The notes under the pieces are model-generated. The model saw nothing but the letters and a program-made list of their open reading frames with translations, did no database searches and was not told the origin of the DNA. From Bacillota bacterium (GTDB lineage Bacteria; Bacillota; Clostridia; Peptostreptococcales; Anaerovoracaceae), in the NCBI GenBank assembly GCA_017431395.1, contig JAFRLD010000133.1, positions 1-20,870 of the forward strand: DNA of 20,870 nt. The letters run 5' to 3'. Below are positions 6,719 to 14,366 of this stretch, in pieces (the first letter of the stretch is position 1; the number at the start of each line of letters is the position of its first letter). The translations under genes were made by a program, and so were the position numbers.

Positions 6719-7030
6719 ATGCTGTTTTTGAAACCAAAAAAGGACATTAATCTAGGGCTAAAAAAATACCGCCACACCCCGAACGCGATCCTGCTCGACG
6801 TCCGTAATCCGGACGAATGCAAAAAGGGAACGATTCCCGGCAGCATCAACCTGCCGTTGAGCAAGCTCCGCATGGCGAAAACACTGATCCCGGACCCCGC
6901 AACACCGATTTTCGCCTACTGCATCAACGGCGGCCGGGCGGACCGGGCTGTCAAGAGACTGCAGCGCATGGGTTACACGAACTGTCAAAGCATCGGCGGT
7001 CTGACCGGATATAGCGGAGAACTGAAATAG
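6719..7030 (+). CDS. Single-domain rhodanese-like protein
   Basis: The 103-residue product is one rhodanese domain: LLDVRNPDECKKGTIPGSINLP is the conserved N-terminal pattern and YCINGGRA holds the active-site cysteine loop. Such proteins carry sulfur as a persulfide on that Cys, for example from thiosulfate, in the cytoplasm. Two ATGs lie in tandem (6716 and 6719); the second is chosen because AAAGGAGG then has the better 6-base spacing. The N-terminal FLKPKKDINLGLKKY has no signal peptide features. The gene lies 48 bases after the acyltransferase gene and 65 before the MscS gene. The sulfur donor and acceptor are not indicated. Confidence 0.9.
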   Translation: MLFLKPKKDINLGLKKYRHTPNAILLDVRNPDECKKGTIPGSINLPLSKLRMAKTLIPDPATPIFAYCINGGRADRAVKRLQRMGYTNCQSIGGLTGYSGELK

Positions 7031-7052
7031 GATATGAATATATGGAATAATA

Positions 7053-7094
7053 TATAAGGAGGTATTATAAGGAGGTATTATAAGGAGGTATTAT
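7053..7094 (+). repeat. Three perfect 13-bp tandem repeats, each holding a Shine-Dalgarno sequence
   Basis: The unit TATAAGGAGGTAT occurs three times without a mismatch (7053-7065, 7066-7078, 7079-7091), followed by three more matching bases. Each unit holds AAGGAGG. The last GGAGG lies 7 bases before the MscS ATG at 7096, an ideal distance; the others are 20 and 33 bases away. A 7-codon reading frame (MNIWNNI, 7034-7057) ends inside the first unit. The repeat is upstream of the start codon, so copy changes would not shift the frame but could change initiation rate. Confidence 0.95.
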
Positions 7095-7095
7095 T

Positions 7096-7908
7096 ATGGA
7101 TACTCAAACATTAAGTGTATGGGCAGCGAAGCTTGTTGATATCTGCTCTACGATAGGAGTGAAGCTCCTGCTCGCACTGCTGATCTTCATTATCGGACGG
7201 ATCGTAATAAAGAAGATCGTTTCGGTGTTGGACAAGATGAAAATGACAGAAAAGATCGATCCGGCAGTCCGGTCGTTCCTGCACAACTTCGTGAAGATCG
7301 CGCTTTATGTAGTGCTGGTCATCTCGATCATCAGCGTCCTCGGCGTACCGATGGCATCTGTGATCACCGTGCTTGCCACCTGCGGACTTGCCGTCGGCAT
7401 GGCTCTGCAAGGGGCACTGGCCAACCTGGCCGGCGGGATCATGCTGCTGATCTTCCGTCCGTTCAACATCGGAGACTATGTGATCGCAGCGGATACCGAA
7501 GGCGTCGTCAAGGAACTGAACCTGTTCTATACGGTCATCCTCACACTGGATAACCAGACGGTCACTGTACCGAATGGCAATCTGATGGCAGGGAACATCA
7601 CCAACCTGACGAAGGAGGATCTGCGCAGGGTCGATCTGACGTTCAACGTGACGGGCAATGACATCGCCGGAACGAAGAAGGTCCTGATGGAGCAGATGAA
7701 GGCCAATGATAAAGTATTGGATGAACCGGCACCACAGGCGGAGCCTCTGGAAGGGATCCCGGGCGGCATGAGCTTCACGGCCAGAGCCTGGGCGAAGACC
7801 GAAGATTACTGGGATGTCTATTTCGATCTCATGGAAGCGATCCCGACCGCACTTGGCGAAGCCGGAGTTGGCGGACCGCTGCCGGCATATCATATCGTGA
7901 ATGACTGA
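7096..7908 (+). CDS. MscS-type small-conductance mechanosensitive channel
   Basis: The channel opens under membrane tension to release solutes during osmotic down-shock. The 270 residues match the typical MscS size (about 286 in E. coli). Membrane helices lie near 20-40 and 64-84, and the pore-lining helix covers about 88-118 with the small-residue pattern GLAVGMALQGALANLAGG. Then come RPFNIGDYV and the beta domain (EGVVKELNLFYTVILTLDNQTVTVPNG), followed by the C-terminal alpha/beta cage. The last of three tandem Shine-Dalgarno copies sets the start. It is the last gene before a strong terminator and may share a transcript with the rhodanese gene. Confidence 0.95.
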   Translation: MDTQTLSVWAAKLVDICSTIGVKLLLALLIFIIGRIVIKKIVSVLDKMKMTEKIDPAVRSFLHNFVKIALYVVLVISIISVLGVPMASVITVLATCGLAVGMALQGALANLAGGIMLLIFRPFNIGDYVIAADTEGVVKELNLFYTVILTLDNQTVTVPNGNLMAGNITNLTKEDLRRVDLTFNVTGNDIAGTKKVLMEQMKANDKVLDEPAPQAEPLEGIPGGMSFTARAWAKTEDYWDVYFDLMEAIPTALGEAGVGGPLPAYHIVND

Positions 7909-7930
7909 TAAAACTGTATGAATAAAACGA

Positions 7931-7961
7931 ATGGGGGCTGCTCTGAAGCAGTCCCCATTTT
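7931..7961 (+). terminator. Terminator after the MscS gene, probably shared with the converging GH3 gene
   Basis: A 12-bp stem (7931-7942 with 7947-7958, one G-T pair) with loop CTGA is followed by TTTTG. It sits between two converging genes, and the minus-strand side also has a weak T-rich tail, so it may serve both. Confidence 0.85.
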
Positions 7962-7989
7962 GATTCCAGAAGCAACTCTTCCGATCATC

Positions 7990-9090
7990 CTACCGTATGA
8001 TCCCCCGCCTGACCTTCATGGTCAGGATCCGGGTGACCGACCGGTCGATCTGTTTCCTGCTGATGGTCCCGTTCTTTACCGCCTTCCTGACCGCGCGGTA
8101 GACTTTTTTATAATCCCCGGTCACACATAGCATATCATTTCCGGCCTGGACCGCCCGGACGGCGGCCTTGCCCTCATCTCCTCCCACGAAATCCGTGACC
8201 CCTTCCATGGCAAGCCCGTCGGTGATGATGACGCCGTCAAAGCCCATTTCATTCCGGATGTATTTGTGGACTCTTTTGGAGAGCGATGCCGGCCGTTTCT
8301 TATCGAAGGCATAGACGATAGTGTGTGAAACCATCACCATGTCCGCCCCCGCCTTCATCCCGGTTTCGAATGGAAGCAGATCCCTCTTCTCGAACGTCGA
8401 AAGCTTTCGCTTGTCCCGGATGATCTGCCCGTGGGTATCTCCATTGCCGCCATAGCCCGGGAAGTGCTTTAAGGTGGATACCACCTGGTCTTTCCCCATC
8501 TGCCTGACCGTCCGCTTCACGAACTTCCGGGTCTGGCCTGCCTTCGTAGAAAACGATCTCTTATACATAAAGTCGCTCTTCTTATAGGCGACGTCCGCCA
8601 CCGGCGCGAGATTGCAGTTGATCTTAAGGTCCTTCAGGAACCGGTCCTTAGATCTCGTATCCGCCGTGATCCCATCAAATCCGCCGGCCTGATAAACTTC
8701 CCGGGGCGAGCGGAATGGGGTCTTCCGATAGTTCCTGTAGAGTGATGCGCGGACCACGGTCCCGCCCTCTTCATCGACGGCGATCAGCATCTTTCGCTTC
8801 GATTTCTTCTGACAGGCGGCGAGCTTCTTCTTAAGGGTCTTCTTGCTGTTATCCCTGAAATCCTCACCAAAAAGGATGTATCCGCCAAACTGATAATGCT
8901 TCTGACGCTCGGACACGTGCGAAGACGGGAAGCTCACGAGCATCATCTGCGCGACCTTCTCGCTCAACGTCATCTTCTTCAGGATCTTTTTCACCTTCGC
9001 CTGGTCACCGGTAGCAGCGGAGCATACCGATGCGCCGCACAAAACGATCGTGATACAGATGATGATCCATGTTCTCCATCCGCTCTTCAT
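7990..9090 (-). CDS. Glycoside hydrolase family 3 protein, beta-N-acetylhexosaminidase (NagZ) type, exported
   Basis: The 366 residues begin with a Sec signal peptide (hydrophobic about 7-24, likely cut near CSAAT), so it acts outside the membrane. The rest is the single-barrel GH3 form of NagZ: VDEEGG (106-110), KHFPGYGG (208-215), the acid/base-loop D218-T-H220, and the nucleophile D291 in VIITDGLAMEG. This fits cleavage of beta-N-acetylglucosamine from wall fragments, although the substrate is inferred. The protein is rich in Lys and Arg, suiting binding to acidic wall polymers. The ATG overlaps the stop of the YolD-like gene (ATGA), so translation is probably coupled, with GGAGAGGGG just upstream. 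Confidence 0.9.
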   Translation of the reverse strand: MKSGWRTWIIICITIVLCGASVCSAATGDQAKVKKILKKMTLSEKVAQMMLVSFPSSHVSERQKHYQFGGYILFGEDFRDNSKKTLKKKLAACQKKSKRKMLIAVDEEGGTVVRASLYRNYRKTPFRSPREVYQAGGFDGITADTRSKDRFLKDLKINCNLAPVADVAYKKSDFMYKRSFSTKAGQTRKFVKRTVRQMGKDQVVSTLKHFPGYGGNGDTHGQIIRDKRKLSTFEKRDLLPFETGMKAGADMVMVSHTIVYAFDKKRPASLSKRVHKYIRNEMGFDGVIITDGLAMEGVTDFVGGDEGKAAVRAVQAGNDMLCVTGDYKKVYRAVRKAVKNGTISRKQIDRSVTRILTMKVRRGIIR

Positions 9091-9323
9091 GGCTGGCCCC
9101 TCTCCGGATCATAAACGACCCCTTCGTCGTACCTGTACTCCTGCTCCGTCTCCTTTACGGCTTCCGTGTATCCGGTCAGCGCTGCGAATGGCGCGAACTG
9201 TGCCGCCCGGTCCTCCAGGGACATCGGCCTGTGCTTCTTCGAAACCGGCCTGGAAAGGCCAATGATATCATCGTAGCGGTGCGGATCTTTCGACCCGGCG
9301 TTCTTGTTTCTCTGTGTGTTCAT
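9087..9323 (-). CDS. YolD-like small protein partnered with the Y-family polymerase
   Basis: The 78 residues contain RPMSLEDRAAQFAPFAALTGY (about 33-53), a signature I associate with small proteins encoded beside UmuC/UvrX-type polymerases in Clostridia and Bacilli (YolD/YqjX-like). These are thought to assist the polymerase, in the place UmuD holds in Proteobacteria, but the mechanism is not established. The N-terminus is basic and the C-terminus acidic. The ATG overlaps the polymerase stop by four bases and its own stop overlaps the GH3 start by four bases. Confidence 0.75.
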   Translation of the reverse strand: MNTQRNKNAGSKDPHRYDDIIGLSRPVSKKHRPMSLEDRAAQFAPFAALTGYTEAVKETEQEYRYDEGVVYDPERGQP

Positions 9324-10852
9324 GCCTTATGTCCTCCGATCTGCCGGTTCCGGTCCCTGCCGGTCGCCCCTTCCTGCAGGCTCGTTCCGCTCAGGATCGC
9401 GTTCTTGCCGTATTTCTCCTTGATGGCCAGCATCGCTTTCTGCATCTGGTGCTCCTTCTCAAGCTCTTCGCGGTGTTTCTGCCGCTCCTTTTCCCGGGCC
9501 TCATAGTCCGTGAACATGTCGAGCTGCTCCCCGCTCTCGATCGCAGGCTCTGTCTTCGCCTCCGACTCTTCCTCCAGCCGGCACGCGTAGATGTACATCC
9601 GCCGCACGAGAAGCTCCGGATCCATGATGCGGTCATAAAGCTCCATCACCGCGCGGCAAATGATCGAACCGGAAGATGTTCGCTCCGGCAGGTTCACCGT
9701 CCCGTGGGCGGCTTTCGGGACCTTCCGGCCGTAACGGTCGGTCGTCACCGGCCCGTGCCAGTTTTGTCTCCGCTCCGGATCGGTCAGATTCTCTATATCA
9801 TAACCGACGGTCATCACCATTTGATCGGTCGTCAGACCTTTGCTGACCAGGTCCAGCGCCAGGGCTTCTGTCATCTCCCGCACGACGATGCGGGCTTTGT
9901 CCCATGGGTAAGGCTCCTGCAAAACCTGGCCCGAGCTCAGGCTGTTACTCTGCGGCCGGTATCCCCGGATGTCCCGGATCGTGCAGGGCTCATACCCCCA
10001 GGCATGATCGATCAGAAGCTCCGCATTCACCCCGAAGAGCTCGTACAGCAGGTCTTCGTTATAAAAATCCGAAGGCTTTCCCAAAGAGCACCTGGCTATA
10101 TCCCCCATAGTATAGAGCCCGTGCTGATGCAGCTTCTTAGCATATCCCGGTCCGACCCGCCAGAAATCGGTGATCGGCTCATGCGTCCAGAGCCTCTCCC
10201 GGTAAGACCTCTCATCGAGCTCTGCGATCCGCACTCCGTTCTCATCCGCCGGGATATGCTTCGCATCGATATCCATGGCGATCTTAGCCAGAAAAAGGTT
10301 CGTCCCGATCCCTGCCGTCGCCGTGATCCCGGTCTCCCGGAGCACGTGCAGGATCATCTTCATGGCCAGCTCCCGGGGCGTGCTCCCATAAGTCTTCAGG
10401 TAATCCGTCGCATCGATAAACACCTCATCGACAGAGTAAACGTGGATATCCTCTGCAGCGACATACTTCAGGTAGATCTGGTAGATCCGCGTGCTGTACT
10501 CCATATAAAGGCTCATCCTCGGCTGCGCGACGATATAGTCCGCTTTCAGCTCCGGATGTGCCGCCAGCTCAGGAGCATCCTCTGAAGCGCCATGGAAGGC
10601 TTTAAGGCCTGCTTTCGCCAGTCGCTCCGCATTCACCTCCCGCATTCTCTGGACCACTTCAAAAAGCCGTGCCCGTCCGGAGATCCCGTAGGATTTCAGG
10701 CTCGGCGAAACGGCCAGACAGATCGTCTTCTCCGTCCGGGATCGGTCCGCCACGACCAGATTCGTCGTCAGCGGGTCCCGGCCGCGCTCTCTGCATTCTA
10801 CGGATGCGTAGAATGATTTCAGATCGATGGCGATATAGATGTGTTCCTTCAT
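9320..10852 (-). CDS. Y-family translesion DNA polymerase (UmuC/UvrX/DinB group)
   Basis: This enzyme copies past damaged DNA bases at the cost of errors. The 510 residues show the Y-family palm: IAIDLKSFYASVEC with catalytic D10, and YSVDEVFID with the D142-E143 pair. The commonest form is SxDExFLD, so this is a UmuC-like variant. GIGTNLFLAKIAM (181-193) and RVGPGYAKKL (the helix-hairpin-helix thumb) follow, then the little-finger domain. QLDMF at 443-447 matches the beta-clamp binding motif. The C-terminal 60 residues are highly charged and probably helical or coiled-coil. It lies between an HAD gene and a YolD-like gene with ATGA overlaps on both sides. I saw no LexA box upstream. Confidence 0.93.
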   Translation of the reverse strand: MKEHIYIAIDLKSFYASVECRERGRDPLTTNLVVADRSRTEKTICLAVSPSLKSYGISGRARLFEVVQRMREVNAERLAKAGLKAFHGASEDAPELAAHPELKADYIVAQPRMSLYMEYSTRIYQIYLKYVAAEDIHVYSVDEVFIDATDYLKTYGSTPRELAMKMILHVLRETGITATAGIGTNLFLAKIAMDIDAKHIPADENGVRIAELDERSYRERLWTHEPITDFWRVGPGYAKKLHQHGLYTMGDIARCSLGKPSDFYNEDLLYELFGVNAELLIDHAWGYEPCTIRDIRGYRPQSNSLSSGQVLQEPYPWDKARIVVREMTEALALDLVSKGLTTDQMVMTVGYDIENLTDPERRQNWHGPVTTDRYGRKVPKAAHGTVNLPERTSSGSIICRAVMELYDRIMDPELLVRRMYIYACRLEEESEAKTEPAIESGEQLDMFTDYEAREKERQKHREELEKEHQMQKAMLAIKEKYGKNAILSGTSLQEGATGRDRNRQIGGHKA

Positions 10853-11493
10853 TCCAGATACGCCCTCACTTCATGCAACGAACCGAAGACCCCTTCGGTC
10901 TGGCCGCAGATCTCCTCGTCCGGTTCCAGAAGGTCCGGCACCATCAGCACTCTCATTCCTGCCGCATTCGCCGCACGGACTCCGTTGAACGAATCCTCGA
11001 TCACGAAACACTGCTTAGGCTCTGCTCCAAGTTCTTCTGCTGCCTTCAGAAATATATCCGGCGCGGGCTTGCTTCGCTCGGCCTGGTCCCCACCCACGAT
11101 CACATGAAAATACCCGATCAGCCCGGCATCCTTTAACTCCATCCGGACGATCTCAGTTTTCGTGGAGGATGCCAGGGCGATCCGGCTTCCGTCCTCCGCC
11201 AGCCAGCGCAGGATCTCTTCCGCTCCGGGCTTCAGAGGCAGGCCCTCTTTCTCATATTTTTCCCGGAAGATCCGGAATGTTTCCTCACGATATTCTTCTA
11301 AGGGAGCCTCTTCGCCGTAATGAGAGACCACGACCCGCGCGGTCTCCTCTTCCGTCAGTCCGATGCACTTCAGTGCCACTTCCTCCATACCCTGCATCCC
11401 AAGGCTCTCCGCCGCCGGAACGCAGCATTGCAGGAAGAATCTTTCGGTGTCAAAGATGACTCCATCCATGTCAAAAATGATGTTCCGTTTCAT
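10849..11493 (-). CDS. HAD-superfamily phosphatase or phosphomutase (beta-phosphoglucomutase-like)
   Basis: The 214 residues carry the HAD motifs in order: IIFDMDGVIFDTE with D8 and D10, the ALASST threonine/serine motif, the lysine in SKPAPDIF, and VIEDSFNGV. A helical cap follows motif I, as in subclass IA. Members hydrolyse or isomerise sugar phosphates and similar compounds in the cytoplasm; the substrate is unknown. The ATG at 11493 must be the start because motif I follows at once, yet it has no proper Shine-Dalgarno sequence. A strong promoter directly upstream would start the mRNA at this ATG. Its stop overlaps the polymerase start (ATGA), making it the lead gene of a four-gene coupled unit. 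Confidence 0.92.
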   Translation of the reverse strand: MKRNIIFDMDGVIFDTERFFLQCCVPAAESLGMQGMEEVALKCIGLTEEETARVVVSHYGEEAPLEEYREETFRIFREKYEKEGLPLKPGAEEILRWLAEDGSRIALASSTKTEIVRMELKDAGLIGYFHVIVGGDQAERSKPAPDIFLKAAEELGAEPKQCFVIEDSFNGVRAANAAGMRVLMVPDLLEPDEEICGQTEGVFGSLHEVRAYLE

Positions 11494-11499
11494 GGGTTT

Positions 11500-11528
11500 A
11501 TTATATCATCCAGAGCCCCGTCTATCAA
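11500..11528 (-). promoter_or_regulatory. Strong promoter predicting a leaderless mRNA for the HAD-polymerase operon
   Basis: On the minus strand TTGATA (11528-11523) and a perfect TATAAT (11505-11500) are 17 bases apart. Six bases (AAACCC) follow the -10, so the expected first transcribed base is the A of the ATG at 11493. Confidence 0.7.
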
Positions 11529-11608
11529 TCGAACCGATTTCGACTCAGTTTGGCCTCCAACGCGAACCTATTTTGATTCACATTTTGAAAAAAAGCCGGT
11601 CCAGCCTT

Positions 11609-11640
11609 TGCGTGAACGCAACACATGTTGTGTGTTTGCA
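11609..11640 (+). promoter_or_regulatory. Candidate enhancer site for a sigma-54 activator
   Basis: The palindrome TGCGTGAACGCA (11609-11620) and the adjoining ACACATGTTGTGT (11621-11633, arms ACACA/TGTGT) lie about 70-100 bases upstream of the predicted start of atoD. This is a normal location for the binding site of an AtoC/NtrC-type enhancer-binding protein. No such regulator is encoded in the window. Confidence 0.45.
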
Positions 11641-11684
11641 ACAGATTCCGCCCCTTTCACTGCTGTAGAGCACGTTTTTCATAC

Positions 11685-11700
11685 TGGCATGGTTCTTGCT
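11685..11700 (+). promoter_or_regulatory. Sigma-54 (-24/-12) promoter of atoDA
   Basis: TGGCATGGTTCTTGCT matches the sigma-54 consensus TGGCAC-N5-TTGCW with one change. The invariant GG (11686-11687) and GC (11698-11699) have the required spacing. Transcription would start near 11711, leaving a leader of about 44 bases. No housekeeping promoter of similar quality is seen in this gap. Confidence 0.8.
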
Positions 11701-11754
11701 TATATATAGCATTGTGAAAAAAATGACTTTTGATTTCAAGGAAGGGTGGATATT

Positions 11755-12480
11755 ATGTTCAACAAGATTCTGACACCGGACGAAGCGGTTGCAGGCGTAG
11801 AGGACGGCATGACCATAATGGTCGGCGGATTCCTGGGCACAGGTTCTCCGGAGATCCTGATGGATGCGCTTGTTCGCAAAGGCGTCAAACATCTGACCGT
11901 TATCGGCAATGACGGCGGACTGGCAGAGGGCCAGCCGGCAGGCGAATTCGCTGGCAAAACAGCCAGAGGCATCGGCAAACTGCTGGATGCTCATATGGTA
12001 GACCACGTGATCATGTCCCACGTCGGCGTTAACCCGAGACTGAACGAGCAGTTCGCAGACGGCAGCCTGAAGTACACACTGGTACCGCAGGGTACACTGG
12101 CTGAGAAGATCAGAGCAGCTGCTTATGGCCTCGGCGGCGTTCTCACACCGGTTGGTCTCGGAACCCCGATGGAGCATGAGCTTGATGAGCTCGGCCGTGA
12201 GAAGAAGGTCGTAGAGATCGACGGCAAGAAATGGCTGTTCGAAAGACCGCTGTTTGCTGACTATTCCTTTATCCGTGCTTCCGTAGCGGATAAATTCGGC
12301 AACTACATGTGCTCCAAGGCGACGAGAAACTTCAACATCGTCATGGCAGGAGCTGCCAAGCACACCGTTATCGCTGCGGAGAAGCTGGTCGAAGTCGGCT
12401 CTGTAGATCCTGACATCTGGCAGGTTGCTGGCGTACTGGTAGACACAGTCGTGGAAGGAGAGAAAAAATGGCAGATTTAA
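11755..12480 (+). CDS. atoD: CoA-transferase subunit A (acetate/acetoacetate/butyrate type)
   Basis: This is the alpha subunit of a class I 3-oxoacid CoA-transferase, which moves CoA between short fatty acids such as acetate, butyrate and acetoacetate. The 241 residues show the family start (ILTPDEAVAGVEDGMTIMVGGFLGTGSP), GNDGG and HVGVNP, and a typical subunit length. The exact acid pair cannot be read from the sequence. The ATG at 11755 is chosen over a GTG at 11746 because GGAAGGG is then well spaced. The stop overlaps atoA by 13 bases. Arginine is coded mainly by AGA and CGT, unlike the CGG-rich neighbours, hinting at high expression. Control by a sigma-54 promoter is predicted. Confidence 0.92.
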   Translation: MFNKILTPDEAVAGVEDGMTIMVGGFLGTGSPEILMDALVRKGVKHLTVIGNDGGLAEGQPAGEFAGKTARGIGKLLDAHMVDHVIMSHVGVNPRLNEQFADGSLKYTLVPQGTLAEKIRAAAYGLGGVLTPVGLGTPMEHELDELGREKKVVEIDGKKWLFERPLFADYSFIRASVADKFGNYMCSKATRNFNIVMAGAAKHTVIAAEKLVEVGSVDPDIWQVAGVLVDTVVEGEKKWQI

Positions 12481-13124
12481 AAGCAAGAATCGCTAAGAGA
12501 TGCGCGAAAGAATTCGAAGACGGAGATTTCATCAACCTGGGCATCGGCATGCCGACCATGGTTGCGGATTATCTTCCGGAAGATGTGATCATCACATGCC
12601 ATTCCGAGAACGGCTTCGCAGGGATCGATATCCTGGCCGATGAAGAAACTCTGGACGTTGACATCATCAACTCCGGCGGACAGTATGTTACAGCGCTTCC
12701 GCGTGCTAAGTTCTTCGACACAGCCGAGTCCTTCGGACTGGTCAGAGGCGGCCACGTCAAGGCGACCGTACTGGGTGCTATGGAAGTAGCTGAGAACGGC
12801 GACCTGGCCAACTGGATCGTTCCGGGCAAGAAAGTTGCCGGTATGGGCGGCGCGATGGACCTCTGCGTAGGATGTCCTGAGGTCATCATCACCATGCTGC
12901 ACACCCAGAAGGGCGCACACAAGATCAAAAAGGAATGCTCTCTCCCGCTGACCGCAGAAAGATGCGTTACCAAGATCATCACCGAAATGGCTGTTATGGT
13001 GGTCACTCCGGAAGGCATCATGGTTTCCGAGCTTCATCCGGACTACACGAGGGAAGAAGTCCAGGCGGCTACCGGCGTTGAACTCATCTGGCCGGACGAA
13101 GTGAAGCCGTACGATGAGGACTAA
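12468..13124 (+). CDS. atoA: CoA-transferase subunit B (acetate/acetoacetate/butyrate type)
   Basis: This is the beta subunit partner of atoD. It carries the catalytic glutamate E47 in CHSENGFAGI, which forms the glutamyl-CoA thioester intermediate in this family. NLGIGMPTMVADYLP (23-37) and the GGAMDLCVG glycine-rich loop are also present. The length of 218 is normal. The ATG lies inside the end of atoD (13-base overlap) with GGAGAG just upstream, giving coupled translation and equal amounts of the two subunits. The codon choice resembles that of atoD. The operon ends at the terminator at 13172-13224. No thiolase or hydroxybutyryl-CoA genes are beside it, so the pathway is not fixed by context. 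Confidence 0.93.
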   Translation: MADLKARIAKRCAKEFEDGDFINLGIGMPTMVADYLPEDVIITCHSENGFAGIDILADEETLDVDIINSGGQYVTALPRAKFFDTAESFGLVRGGHVKATVLGAMEVAENGDLANWIVPGKKVAGMGGAMDLCVGCPEVIITMLHTQKGAHKIKKECSLPLTAERCVTKIITEMAVMVVTPEGIMVSELHPDYTREEVQAATGVELIWPDEVKPYDED

Positions 13125-13171
13125 TGCATTGATGCAGGTTTAATGCGAAACAAATAACGAATATTATGAAA

Positions 13172-13224
13172 GAGGCTGCAGCCTCCGGTCGTTTGGAACC
13201 GGGCAGGTCTGCAGCTTCTTTTTT
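13172..13224 (+). terminator. Terminator of atoDA, also near the end of leuB
   Basis: A 10-bp outer stem (13172-13181 with 13209-13218, one G-T pair) and an inner CCGGT/ACCGG stem are followed by six T. leuB converges from the right and no separate leu terminator with a T-tract was seen, so this hairpin may also stop leu transcripts. Confidence 0.85.
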
Positions 13225-13273
13225 CGTCTGTTTTCTGTTTTGCCCCGGGACGGTCCGCCTCGCAAAGGCGGGT

Positions 13274-14350
13274 CTATCCCTGGATCGCGGCTACGATCAG
13301 ATCCCCGCATCTGGCCGTGCCGATCACATCTTCTCCGTCTTTCGCGATGTCCGCTGTCCGATGCCCGTCTGCCAGCACCTTTTTCACAGCGGCTTCGATC
13401 GCGTCCGCTTCCTCCAGCAGCCCGAAAGAATAGCGGAGCATCATGGCTGCCGACAGGATCGTTGCCATGGGGTTGGCGATGTCCTGGCCGGCGATGTCCG
13501 GTGCGGAACCGTGGACCGGTTCATACATCCCGAAGTTGCCGGTGGCAAGGCTTGCCGACGGGAGCATGCCGATCGACCCCGTCACCTGGCTCGCCTCATC
13601 CGACAGGATATCCCCGAAGATATTGCTGGTCACGATGACATCGAACTGCTTCGGGCCTCTGACAAGCTGCATGGCCGCATTGTCTACATAGAAGTGGTTG
13701 AGTTCCACCTCCGGATAGTCCTTCGAAACTTCTGTTACTACGCGCCGCCACAGGCGGGAGCTCTCCAGTACGTTCGCTTTATCGACACTGGTCACCTTCC
13801 TGCCCCGTTTCATCGCCATATCGAAGGCGACCTTCGCGATCCGGCGCACCTCCATCTCGGAATACTCTTCCACATCATATGCCGCCGTTCCCTTCTCGGT
13901 CTCCTTGATGCCTTTCTCTCCGAAATAGATCCCGCCGGTCAGCTCCCTGACAACGACGATATCCAGCCCGCCCGATACGAGCTCCGGCTTCAGCGGGCAC
14001 GCATCCGCCAGTTCCTCAAAGAGCATCGCAGGACGCAGATTGGCGAAGAGTCCCAGCTGCCCGCGAAGTCCCAGCAGGGCCATCTCAGGGCGTTCCTTTC
14101 CAGGCATGTCATCCCACTTCGGACCGCCGACCGCGCCAAGCAGGACCGCATCGCTTTGGCGGCAAATATCGACCGTTTCCTTTGGCAGGCACTCCCCTAC
14201 CGCATCGATGGCGCATCCGCCGGCGAGCACCTCTGTAAAATCAAACGTGTGACCATATTTCTTTCCGACCTCATCCAGAACGCGGGTCGTCTGCGCGATG
14301 ACCTCCGGGCCGATCCCGTCCCCCGGGATCACTGCGATCTTGTAGTTCAT
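13274..14350 (-). CDS. leuB: 3-isopropylmalate dehydrogenase
   Basis: This enzyme oxidises and decarboxylates 3-isopropylmalate with NAD to 2-ketoisocaproate in leucine synthesis. The 358 residues match the family length. Visible features are [11 protein letters not shown] (8-18), the substrate arginines in [15 protein letters not shown] (R96, R106), R135 followed by ELTGGIYFG (Y142), K191 (in VDKANVL), and the metal aspartates D247 and D251 in [18 protein letters not shown] precedes the ATG. It is the last gene of leuACDB, 16 bases after leuD. A short hairpin just after its stop (about 13259-13273) lacks a T-tract. Confidence 0.97.
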   Translation of the reverse strand: MNYKIAVIPGDGIGPEVIAQTTRVLDEVGKKYGHTFDFTEVLAGGCAIDAVGECLPKETVDICRQSDAVLLGAVGGPKWDDMPGKERPEMALLGLRGQLGLFANLRPAMLFEELADACPLKPELVSGGLDIVVVRELTGGIYFGEKGIKETEKGTAAYDVEEYSEMEVRRIAKVAFDMAMKRGRKVTSVDKANVLESSRLWRRVVTEVSKDYPEVELNHFYVDNAAMQLVRGPKQFDVIVTSNIFGDILSDEASQVTGSIGMLPSASLATGNFGMYEPVHGSAPDIAGQDIANPMATILSAAMMLRYSFGLLEEADAIEAAVKKVLADGHRTADIAKDGEDVIGTARCGDLIVAAIQG

Positions 14351-14366
14351 ATCTTTCGTCCTCCTG

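Noticed and set aside
9314..10585. A 423-codon plus-strand frame opposite the polymerase
   Set aside because: It mirrors the polymerase reading frame and has no recognisable domain or start signal.
11494..11600. Possible LexA (SOS) box for the polymerase operon
   Set aside because: Single GAAC half-sites occur, but no GAAC-N4-GTTC palindrome was found.
11578..12486. A 302-codon minus-strand frame opposite atoD
   Set aside because: It would run through the sigma-54 promoter and atoD, and has no ribosome binding site or family match.
13255..13273. Hairpin after leuB (CCGCCT/AGGCGG) as a terminator
   Set aside because: There is no T-tract after it on the minus strand.
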